Source: Pseudomonadota bacterium
GTDB lineage: Bacteria > Pseudomonadota > Alphaproteobacteria > Caulobacterales > Caulobacteraceae
NCBI GenBank assembly: GCA_023428785.1
Contig: JAEYWU010000011.1
Coordinates: 1-16,208 of the forward strand
Direction of reading: 5' to 3'
Length of the DNA: 16,208 bases
Position 1 is the first letter of the stretch. Each line of letters starts with the position of its first letter. Below the pieces are notes generated by a model that was not told where the DNA came from, made no database searches, and was given only the letters and a program-made list of their open reading frames with translations. The position numbers were made by a program, and so were the translations under genes. Positions 1-6,352 of the stretch are shown piece by piece.

Positions 1-715
1 GTTCACGCTCGTTCAGGACGTCCATCGCCCGCTTCAGCGCCGTGCGGCGGTTATCGAGCTCTTCGCTCTCGGCGAGGATCGTCTCCTGGGAGGCCGAATC
101 GTCGACGAGCCAATCCTGCCATTCGGACGAATCCGCCTCGTCGCCCCGCAGGGGAGAATTGAGTGAGGAATCACCGGACAGGCGGCGATTCATCGACACG
201 ACGTCCTCTTCGGTGACGCCAAGTTTGGTCGCGATCTGCTTCACCTGATCCGGCCGCAGATCGCCGTCCTCAAGGGCGGAGATCTGGCTCTTGGCCTTGC
301 GCAGGTTGAAGAACAGCTTCTTCTGCGCGGCGGTCGTGCCCATCTTCACGAGCGACCAGCTGCGCAGGATGTATTCCTGGATCGACGCGCGGATCCACCA
401 CATGGCGTAGGTCGCCAGGCGGAAGCCCTTGTCCGGATCGAATTTCTTGACGGCCTGCATCAGGCCGACGTTGCCTTCCGAGATCACTTCGCCGATCGGC
501 AGGCCATAGCCTCGATAGCCCATCGCGATCTTGGCCACGCGGCGCAGGTGGCTGGTGACCAGCCTGTGCGCCGCTTCCGGATCCTGGTGTTCGGTCCAAC
601 GCTTGGCCAGCATGAACTCTTCGTCCTTGGCCAGCATCGGGAATTTGCGGATTTCAGTCAGATAACGCGACAGTCCCTGTTCAGGCGACATCACCGCGAG
701 CGAATTGGCAGCCAT
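1..715 (-). CDS. rpoH: RNA polymerase heat-shock sigma factor RpoH (sigma-32), 3' end outside window
   Basis: Alternative sigma factor that directs RNA polymerase to heat-shock promoters. The first 238 codons are present and the C-terminal region 4 lies beyond base 1. Visible features are the region 1.2/2 N-terminus, the region 2 core around residues 55-120 with the DPDKGFRLATYAMWWIR signature (93-109), and the RpoH box QKKLFFNLR at 131-139, which separates RpoH from other group 2/3 sigma factors. Region 3 follows (about 145-200). The start is the ATG at 715-713, preceded by a strong GAGAGGGG ribosome-binding site about 6 bases away. The gene is divergent from the TIR gene across 351 bases. 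A housekeeping-type promoter candidate lies at 891-919, which would leave a long 5' leader. Identity is secure; truncation is only the window edge. Confidence 0.96.
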   Translation of the reverse strand, partial: MAANSLAVMSPEQGLSRYLTEIRKFPMLAKDEEFMLAKRWTEHQDPEAAHRLVTSHLRRVAKIAMGYRGYGLPIGEVISEGNVGLMQAVKKFDPDKGFRLATYAMWWIRASIQEYILRSWSLVKMGTTAAQKKLFFNLRKAKSQISALEDGDLRPDQVKQIATKLGVTEEDVVSMNRRLSGDSSLNSPLRGDEADSSEWQDWLVDDSASQETILAESEELDNRRTALKRAMDVLNERE

Positions 716-890
716 CAAAGACCCCTCTCTTTTCCGTCCCTTAGAGCAGGCACAGCGGCCCTGACCACCTCGCGTGCATCAGCGCCTCGCCCCTCAACAG
801 GACCATATGGGCATCGGTTCCAGCGGTTTTTAGACGCACCCGTCGAAAATTCTTCGGCGGCGCGACCCCGCGCCCTTCGGCCCGACGCAG

Positions 891-919
891 GGTGTAGCAG
901 ATAGTCCGTCCTTAATCAA
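891..919 (-). promoter_or_regulatory. Candidate housekeeping promoter for rpoH
   Basis: Read on the minus strand, TTGATTA (919-913) and GCTACACC (898-891) are separated by 14 bases. The Caulobacter housekeeping sigma-73 consensus as I recall it is TTGACGS-N10-14-GCTANAWC, so the -10 element matches 7 of 8 positions and the spacing is allowed. The predicted start near 884 would give rpoH an untranslated leader of roughly 170 bases. This is a pattern match by eye, without transcript data. Confidence 0.45.
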
Positions 920-971
920 GACGCACTGCGGGTCAGACCAAACCCCGCGACGTCCGCCCCGATAGAGCTTT

Positions 972-990
972 CATCCGATGACGTCGGATG
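972..990. repeat. Perfect 7-bp inverted repeat, possible operator
   Basis: The arms CATCCGA (972-978) and TCGGATG (984-990) are exact reverse complements around a 5-base centre, TGACG. There is no T-tract beside it, so it does not look like a terminator. It sits about 77 bases upstream of the TIR gene start and far upstream of rpoH, consistent with an operator or activator site, though chance is possible. Confidence 0.35.
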
Positions 991-1066
991 GTTACGACCT
1001 GCGGGTGAATCCTGTTACGCAGTTTGGTGACTTGCGACAGGGTGGAGCGAGTGGGGAGGTCCGGGC

Positions 1067-2635
1067 ATGGCGACGCCGCCCGATGGGTACGACGTCTTTG
1101 TGTCCTACAGCCGGCGTGACGCGGCGCGCGCCGCGATGGTGCGTGATCGGCTGCAGGCGCACGGGCTGAAGGTCTTCTTCGATTCCGAGGGCATCGAGGG
1201 CGGCGCCGAGTTCACCGATGTGCTGGACCGCGCGGTCAAGACCGCCCGGGTCGTGCTGGCCTGCTGGACACATGAGGCGCTGGAGCGGCGCTGGGTCCGT
1301 ATCGAATCCCGCATTGGTCTGGACCGGGGCACCCTGGTGGCCACGGCCCTGGAGCCGATGTCCCACGCCGACCTCCCGGCCGAGTTCTACAATGTGAACG
1401 TGGTCGACCTGTCCAGCTTCACCGGCGACGAGGACCATGCGGGCTGGCAGGCGGTGCTGCGTGCGATCGGCCGCAAGGTTGGCCGGACGGACCTGGGCGC
1501 CTCGGCCAGCGCCGACGCACCCCTGATCGGCACGGCGCCGATCCGCCGCCCGGGCCCGGATCGCCGCGTCCTGATCGGCGCCGTCGCGGCCGGCGTCGTG
1601 GCCATCGGTCTGGCGGTCTGGCTGGTCGTCTCCACGCTGGGCGGCGGAGGCGGCGAAGCCGTGGCCCAGGACGAACTGGTCGCCCGCTTCGAGGCCCAGA
1701 TCGCTGCAGCCGAGCCCATCCTTCAGGCCGGGGCCGAGGGCCGGGTGGCCGAGATCGCCGAACGCCCTTTCCCTCGCAGCATATGGGCCGCGGCCCAGCT
1801 GGTCAGCGTCGCGCCCGGCCTGTCGGACGGATCGCGACGGGCCTATGAGCAGGCGATGGCGGCCCAGCTGTCGGATGATTGCGCCTGCATCGTTATCGAC
1901 GACGCGCCGCTGGCGGTGGTCTCCACCTGGGTCGTGCTCTCCTACACCGAGGCCGGCCGGGCCCCGCCGCCCGAGGCTCTGGCGGCGCTGCTGGAGGCGC
2001 AGAACCCGCGCGGGTGGTGGTCCAGCTCGCTCGACGCCGACGACCAGGCCTCCAACGCCTCGCTCTATGTCACCGCCTTCGTGGCCTTCGCGCTCGGCCG
2101 CGCCGAGCCGCAGCTGGACGGCGAGGCACGCCGCACGGTCGAGGACGCCCGCAGCCGGGCGGTGACCTGGCTGCGCACGCTCCGGGCCTCGGAGGCCGGC
2201 CTTTACGCCGACTATCCCGACAACGCCCAGCGCAACGAGAACGTGGTCTTCTCGGCCATGATCACCATCCTGCTGCTGGAGGACGCCCGTGGCGCCGAGG
2301 CGGCCCGCATCGCCACCCAGTACCTGAACGCCCTGTCGTCCATCAGCGCGCCGGAAGAGAACTTCTCCTTCGACACCCTGGTCACCCACCGAGGAGGCGC
2401 GCCCTATGTCGACACCTTCCGGCATCTGCCGATGGGGTGGGAGACCCACGCCCTGGCCCTGGCCTACGCTCATCTGGAGCCGGCCGATCAGACGCGGGCG
2501 CGGGTCCTGCTGACCCAGGCCTCGGCCTATCCGCTGGATGACCCCGCGCTCGCCCGCCAGGAATGGATCATCGCCGAAGCCGTCTTCGGCCTGCGTTTCG
2601 CCGTCGCGGCGCTTCGGGAAGGCGTCGAGTCATGA
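1067..2635 (+). CDS. TIR-domain membrane protein with C-terminal alpha/alpha-toroid-like domain
   Basis: A 522-residue protein in three parts. Residues 7-135 form a bacterial TIR domain: YDVFVSYSRRD opens it, and the later W76-x3-E80 pattern falls where NADase-type TIR domains carry their catalytic glutamate. Residues 168-191 form one hydrophobic helix, preceded by basic residues (RRPGPDRR), which suggests a cytoplasmic TIR and a periplasmic C-terminus. Residues about 205-522 are helical, with loosely repeated W/Y-rich segments such as AQNPRGWW followed by NASLYVTAFVAFAL. These resemble the repeats of squalene-cyclase/prenyltransferase toroids, but that assignment is inference. The ATG has a GGGGAGG ribosome-binding site 7 bases upstream. 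The gene stands alone between rpoH and motA with no defence genes around it. It could be an NAD-cleaving or nucleotide-signalling effector sensing a periplasmic ligand, or simply a TIR scaffold. Confidence 0.85.
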   Translation: MATPPDGYDVFVSYSRRDAARAAMVRDRLQAHGLKVFFDSEGIEGGAEFTDVLDRAVKTARVVLACWTHEALERRWVRIESRIGLDRGTLVATALEPMSHADLPAEFYNVNVVDLSSFTGDEDHAGWQAVLRAIGRKVGRTDLGASASADAPLIGTAPIRRPGPDRRVLIGAVAAGVVAIGLAVWLVVSTLGGGGGEAVAQDELVARFEAQIAAAEPILQAGAEGRVAEIAERPFPRSIWAAAQLVSVAPGLSDGSRRAYEQAMAAQLSDDCACIVIDDAPLAVVSTWVVLSYTEAGRAPPPEALAALLEAQNPRGWWSSSLDADDQASNASLYVTAFVAFALGRAEPQLDGEARRTVEDARSRAVTWLRTLRASEAGLYADYPDNAQRNENVVFSAMITILLLEDARGAEAARIATQYLNALSSISAPEENFSFDTLVTHRGGAPYVDTFRHLPMGWETHALALAYAHLEPADQTRARVLLTQASAYPLDDPALARQEWIIAEAVFGLRFAVAALREGVES

Positions 2636-2733
2636 CGGCCTGAGCGCGGAGCCGCCTGTGCGAGCCGCTCTGCAACCCCGCCTTAAGCATTGATCTTCAC
2701 CATGCCGGCGAATTCTCTTCGTCGGGCCTCCTC

Positions 2734-3609
2734 ATGTTCCAGATCATCGGCATCGTCATGCTCTTCGCCATGGTGTTCGGCAGCTACATGCTGGCGGGCG
2801 GCAAGTTCGGCGTTATCCTGCACGCCTTGCCGCATGAGATGATGGCGATCGGCGGGGCGGCGGTGGCGGCCTTCCTGATTTCGAACTCGGCTACTGTGAT
2901 CAAGAAGACGCTCGGCGGCCTGGGCAAGGCCTTCGCCGGACCGAAGTGGAAGGCATCGGACTACAAGGACCTTCTGAGCCTGCTGTTCATGCTGACCAAG
3001 ACGATGAAATCCAAGGGCGTCATCGCCCTGGAAAGTCACATCGAAAACCACAAGGAATCCACGATCTTCACCAAGTTTCCGAAGATCATGAAGGACCACT
3101 TCGCCATCGACTTCATCTGCGACACCCTGCGCATGATGACCATGAACCTGGAGGATCCCCACCAGGTCGAGGATGCGATGGAAAAGCAGCTAGAGAAGCA
3201 TCACCACGAGGCGCTCGCGCCCGCGCACGCGCTTCAGAACATGGCCGACGCCCTGCCTGCGCTGGGCATCGTCGCGGCTGTGCTCGGGGTCATCAAGACC
3301 ATGGGTTCGATCACAGAGCCGCCGGAGGTTCTGGGCGGAATGATCGGCGGCGCCCTGGTCGGCACCTTCCTCGGCGTCTTCCTGGCCTACGGCCTGGTAG
3401 GCCCCATCGCGGCGCGCCTGAAGGCGATCGTCGACGAGGAGGCCGCATTCTACAAAATCATCCAGTCGGTGCTCATCGCCCACCTGCACGGCAACGCCGC
3501 CCAGATCTCGGTCGAGATCGGCCGTACGGACATTCCCAGCCCCGCCCAGCCGACCTTCGCGCAGCTGGAAGAGGCCCTGGCTGCGGCTCCGATGGACGCC
3601 GCCGCCTGA
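2734..3609 (+). CDS. motA: Flagellar motor stator protein MotA
   Basis: Inner-membrane stator subunit that, with MotB, conducts protons to turn the flagellum. It has 291 residues, normal for the family. Membrane segments are near residues 1-20, 34-55, 172-190 and 200-222, with the usual large cytoplasmic loop between the second and third. P175 (in ALPALGIVAAVLG) and P224 (in LVGPIAARL) correspond to the two functionally important prolines of E. coli MotA (173 and 222). Basic residues K92/K94 and E100 sit where the R90/E98 rotor-contact charges are expected. The chosen ATG begins directly with the first membrane helix, but no clear ribosome-binding site precedes it. motB is not adjacent in this window, as I recall is usual in Caulobacter. 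A 5-bp GC hairpin (3617-3631) follows the stop but has no T-tract. Confidence 0.95.
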   Translation: MFQIIGIVMLFAMVFGSYMLAGGKFGVILHALPHEMMAIGGAAVAAFLISNSATVIKKTLGGLGKAFAGPKWKASDYKDLLSLLFMLTKTMKSKGVIALESHIENHKESTIFTKFPKIMKDHFAIDFICDTLRMMTMNLEDPHQVEDAMEKQLEKHHHEALAPAHALQNMADALPALGIVAAVLGVIKTMGSITEPPEVLGGMIGGALVGTFLGVFLAYGLVGPIAARLKAIVDEEAAFYKIIQSVLIAHLHGNAAQISVEIGRTDIPSPAQPTFAQLEEALAAAPMDAAA

Positions 3610-3734
3610 GGTTGAACGGCCCTCCCGGCCGCTCACAGGTTCGTGATTCTTTCCTTGCGGGCGTCTTCAAATCGGCGTTACCTCCCGCGTGGGTCTCATG
3701 AGCCCACACAAAAATCCTTGGGAAGGAAAGCATC

Positions 3735-3998
3735 ATGATCATTCGTAAGCTCCTGATCGCCTCGATTGGCGTCGCCGCCCTTTCGGTCGCCGCCTGCCAG
3801 CCGGCCGCTGAAGAAACGACTGAAGCCGACGAAGCCGCGGAAACCGCTGAAGGCGCCGCCGCCGACGCTGAAGCCGCCGCCGACGCCGCTGGCGAGGCTG
3901 CCGCTGACGCCGGCGACGCCGCCATGGAAGCGACCGAGGAGGCCGCCGAGGCCACCGGCGAAGCCATGGAAGGCGCGGCCGAGGAAGCCGCTCAATAA
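3735..3998 (+). CDS. Small Ala/Glu-rich acidic lipoprotein of unknown function
   Basis: An 87-residue protein. Residues 1-20 form a lipoprotein signal peptide (MIIRKLLIASIGVAALSVAA) with cleavage before C21 (lipobox VAAC). The mature part is extreme low complexity: about 30 of its 67 residues are Ala, 21 are Glu or Asp, and none is Lys or Arg. It reads as a continuous amphipathic helix or disordered acidic tether rather than a folded enzyme. The ATG has a good AAGGAAAG ribosome-binding site. The leader contains a bulged hairpin (3689-3707) and a GATTC (GANTC) methylation site (3645-3649). A strong terminator follows, so it looks like a single-gene transcript. Similar Ala-rich lipoproteins are annotated as hypothetical in related bacteria. 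Signal and lipobox are clear; function is unknown. Confidence 0.85.
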   Translation: MIIRKLLIASIGVAALSVAACQPAAEETTEADEAAETAEGAAADAEAAADAAGEAAADAGDAAMEATEEAAEATGEAMEGAAEEAAQ

Positions 3999-4023
3999 GC
4001 CGATCTCTCATTTCGAGAGGAGA

Positions 4024-4052
4024 GGGGCCGTCCCGATGGGGCGGCCCCTTTT
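4024..4052 (+). terminator. Strong rho-independent terminator after the small lipoprotein gene
   Basis: An 11-bp stem (4024-4034 pairing with 4038-4048, one G-T pair) with a GAT loop is followed directly by TTTT (4049-4052) and a further T-rich stretch. It lies 26 bases after the lipoprotein stop and 31 bases before the mnmC start, so it separates the two units. Confidence 0.88.
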
Positions 4053-4082
4053 CCTTTTGGGCCGCACCCTTCATCTAGGCGT

Positions 4083-5921
4083 ATGCCGGACTTTCTGAAG
4101 CTGCCTGAACTGGACTGGACCGAGGCGGGCGCCCCGGTCTCGCGGGCATTCGGAGATGTCTATTTCTCGCGCGAGGACGGGCTGGCCGAGACCCGCGCTG
4201 TCTTCCTGCAGGGCTGCGGCCTGCCCGAGGCCTGGGCGGGGCGCCGGCACTTCACCGTGGCTGAACTGGGTTTCGGCACCGGGCTGAACATCCTGGCGCT
4301 GCTGGACTTGTGGTCGCGCCATCGGCCGCCCGGCGGGCGGCTCCATATCCATTCGATCGAGGCCCATCCCCTCTGGCGCGACGCAGCCGCCGCGGCGCAT
4401 CAGGCCTGGCCAGAACTGGCGGGCTATTCGAAGCTGCTGCTCGAGCGGTGGCCCTATCTGACGCCCGGGCTGCACCGCATCGATCTGCCCGAGTTCGGTG
4501 CGGTCCTGGACCTGTCCTTCGGCGATGCGGTCGAGCAGCTGGACGCATGGGCGGGAAAGGCTGACGCCTGGTTCCTCGACGGCTTTGCGCCTTCGGCCAA
4601 CCCCGCCATGTGGTCCGATGAGGTGCTCAGCCTGGTGGCCGAACGCTCCGCGCCGGGCGCACGGGTCGCCACCTTCACCGTTGCAGGCCAGGTGCGGCGG
4701 GGCCTGGCGGCCCAGGGATTCCAGGTCGACAAGCGGCCGGGCCATGGCCGCAAGCGCGAGCGGCTCGAGGCCGTCTATCCGGGCCTGTCCGCCGATCCGG
4801 CGCCGCCCGGGCGGGTGGCGGTGATCGGCGCGGGGATCGCCGGGGCTGCGGTCACCCGCGCCTTTCAGCGGTTGGGCCACGCGGTCACCGTCTTCGACGC
4901 CGACGGACCGGGGGCAGGAGCGTCCGGCGCGCCGGCGGCCCTGGTCACTCCCTGGGTGGATGCGGGCATGTCGCCGACGGCCGTGCTGGCTGCCCAGGCC
5001 TTCCAGCGCGCGGTGCGCCTCTATGCGTCGGAGACACCGCAGGCCGTGATCGATCAGGGTGTGGTGCGCGCCGCGAAGGACGCGCACGATCTAGACCGCC
5101 TGCTGCGCGTGGCCGGTCAGCCGATCTGGCCGGGGATCGAAATGTCGGAACTGGATCCGGTCGATGTGGCGGGATTGACGCTTGAAGCCGAGGGGCCGGC
5201 CGGGATCTGGCTTTGGCACGCGATGGTGGTCGAGCCGCTCACGGTGCTGTCGGCCTGGCTCGAGGGCGTCGAGGTGCGCCGCGAGCGGGTGACCGCGATC
5301 GAGGCGGGCGATGCGCCGATCCTGCGGCTCGAGAGCGGCGAAGCCGAGACGTTCGATCAGGTGGTCATCACCGCCGGCTGGGGCTCGGCTGCGCTGGGCG
5401 CTCCGGGCCTGTCCCCGGTGCGGGGCCAGCTGATCTGGACCGACGCGGTCGAGACGGGCCGGGCGATGATCTGGGGGCCCGGCTACGCCATCCCGAGCCG
5501 GGGTGGCGTCCTGATCGGTGCTACGCATGACAGGGACCGGGCCGACGACGAACCGGCCGAAGCGGACACCGAACGACTGCTGGAACGCCTCTCTGTCGCC
5601 CGACCGGCGCTCGCCGCGCGGATCGGGTCTGCGACGATGTCCTCGCGTGCGGCCGTGCGTGCCGTCACCCCCGACCACCGCCCGCTTTGCGGACAGACAG
5701 CGCCGGGTGTCTGGACCCTTTCAGGCCTCGGCGGGCGCGGATTTTCGTGGGCTCCGCTGCTCGCTGAGCACCTGGCGGCGGTCGTCACCGCCACACCCTC
5801 GCCCCTTTCTGCGGACCACCATGACCTGATCGATCCCGTTCGCGCCTCGGTTGCGCGTCCCGGCCGGGACCGTCAGACTGGTCAGACGACATCATCCGCT
5901 GAAACAGGAGACCTGCCATGA
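4083..5921 (+). CDS. mnmC: Bifunctional tRNA wobble-uridine modification enzyme MnmC
   Basis: A 612-residue two-domain enzyme that finishes the 5-methylaminomethyl-2-thiouridine modification at tRNA position 34. The C-terminal FAD domain removes the carboxymethyl group and the N-terminal domain then methylates the amine using S-adenosylmethionine. The N-terminal domain (about 1-235) shows ELGFGTGLN (61-69), DAWFLDGFAPSANPAMW, and a closing GHGRKRE segment. The C-terminal domain begins with the dinucleotide-binding motif VIGAGIAG (247-254) and ends with a typical amino-acid-oxidase GLGGRGFSWAPLLAEHLAA stretch. The length fits fused MnmC. The ATG start lies just after the upstream terminator and has only a weak ribosome-binding site. 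The stop overlaps the next gene's start (ATGA). MnmE/MnmG, which act earlier in the pathway, are not in this window. Confidence 0.95.
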   Translation: MPDFLKLPELDWTEAGAPVSRAFGDVYFSREDGLAETRAVFLQGCGLPEAWAGRRHFTVAELGFGTGLNILALLDLWSRHRPPGGRLHIHSIEAHPLWRDAAAAAHQAWPELAGYSKLLLERWPYLTPGLHRIDLPEFGAVLDLSFGDAVEQLDAWAGKADAWFLDGFAPSANPAMWSDEVLSLVAERSAPGARVATFTVAGQVRRGLAAQGFQVDKRPGHGRKRERLEAVYPGLSADPAPPGRVAVIGAGIAGAAVTRAFQRLGHAVTVFDADGPGAGASGAPAALVTPWVDAGMSPTAVLAAQAFQRAVRLYASETPQAVIDQGVVRAAKDAHDLDRLLRVAGQPIWPGIEMSELDPVDVAGLTLEAEGPAGIWLWHAMVVEPLTVLSAWLEGVEVRRERVTAIEAGDAPILRLESGEAETFDQVVITAGWGSAALGAPGLSPVRGQLIWTDAVETGRAMIWGPGYAIPSRGGVLIGATHDRDRADDEPAEADTERLLERLSVARPALAARIGSATMSSRAAVRAVTPDHRPLCGQTAPGVWTLSGLGGRGFSWAPLLAEHLAAVVTATPSPLSADHHDLIDPVRASVARPGRDRQTGQTTSSAETGDLP

Positions 5922-6310
5922 GAACGCCCCTGATCCTCTCGGTCCTGGCGCTCGGTGCGCTGAGCGCCTGCGCGCCGACGACGCCGGGCATGACCCGGGC
6001 GGACGGCGAGCGCCAGTGCTTCTTCATCAGCCAGGTCCGGTCGTTCGCATCGTCCGATGACCGCCGCGTCTTTGTCGAGACCGGCTCGAACGAGGTCTTC
6101 GAGCTGCAGACCTTCGGCTGTTCCAACGTGGACTGGTCGACCTCTATCGGCATCCGCTCGACCACCGGCGGCTCCTCGGTCTGTTCGGGCCTGGACGCGG
6201 AGCTGATCGTGCCGGACCTGCCGGGCGGCCGCACCACCTGTCCCGTGACGGGGGTGCGCCGGCTGAGCGAGGCCGAGCTGGCGGCGCTTCCCGAACGTGA
6301 CCGGCCGTAG
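5918..6310 (+). CDS. DUF6491-type lipoprotein
   Basis: A 130-residue protein with a lipoprotein signal peptide (residues 1-17) and a lipobox LSAC with C18. The mature part carries CFFISQVRSFASSDDRRVFV, a paired-cysteine region (FGCSNVDW and SSVCSGLDAELIVP) and a closing TTCPVTGVRRLSEAE. From memory this is the pattern of the uncharacterised DUF6491 family of Caulobacterales and Sphingomonadales. The conserved cysteines suggest disulfides in the periplasm. The start ATG overlaps the mnmC stop by 4 bases and has its own AGGAGA ribosome-binding site 7 bases upstream, so translation is probably coupled. Being next to mnmC need not mean a shared job. No function is known to me. Confidence 0.85.
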   Translation: MRTPLILSVLALGALSACAPTTPGMTRADGERQCFFISQVRSFASSDDRRVFVETGSNEVFELQTFGCSNVDWSTSIGIRSTTGGSSVCSGLDAELIVPDLPGGRTTCPVTGVRRLSEAELAALPERDRP

Positions 6311-6318
6311 GCCGATCT

Positions 6319-6343
6319 GGAACGAGGCGACGGCGGGCGCATT
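6319..6343 (+). promoter_or_regulatory. Possible EcfG/SigT-like general stress promoter for egtB
   Basis: GGAAC (6319-6323) is followed after 16 bases by CATT (6340-6343). The alphaproteobacterial general-stress consensus is GGAAC-N16-17-CGTT, so the -10 element has one mismatch. Transcription would begin around 6350, two or three bases before the GTG start of egtB. One-mismatch matches are common by chance, so this is tentative. Confidence 0.25.
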
Positions 6344-6352
6344 AAGTCCGTC

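Larger units (their letters stand above)
716..1066. other. Intergenic region between divergent rpoH and TIR gene
   Basis: These 351 bases contain no convincing gene on either strand. They hold the rpoH ribosome-binding site and the candidate rpoH promoter (891-919). A weak general-stress-like motif lies on the minus strand (GGAAC at 821-817, then 17 bases, then TGTT at 799-796). A dyad lies at 972-990, and the ribosome-binding site of the TIR gene (GGGGAGG within 1053-1059) is at the right-hand end. I could not find a good promoter for the TIR gene. Confidence 0.6.

Noticed and set aside
992..2473. Long open frame of 493 codons on the minus strand opposite the TIR gene
   Set aside because: Composition is Arg/Gly/Gln-rich with no family features, typical of antisense frames in high-GC DNA; the plus-strand TIR protein has clear motifs and a ribosome-binding site.
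2683..2733. TTAA-containing sequences (also near 912, 6342 and 13074) as CtrA binding sites
   Set aside because: None has the second TTAA half-site at the required 7-base spacing.
3617..3631. GC hairpin after motA as a terminator
   Set aside because: The stem is only 5 bp with no T-tract, so it is not supportable as a rho-independent terminator.
3473..4074. Ser/Ala-rich and Gly/Phe-rich minus-strand frames opposite the small lipoprotein
   Set aside because: They arise from the repeated GCC/GAA codons of the Ala/Glu-rich lipoprotein; the plus frame has a lipobox and ribosome-binding site.
4071..5087. Open frame of 338 codons on the minus strand opposite mnmC
   Set aside because: It is the shadow of the MnmC reading frame, with no recognisable motif, and it runs through the conserved methyltransferase and FAD motifs.
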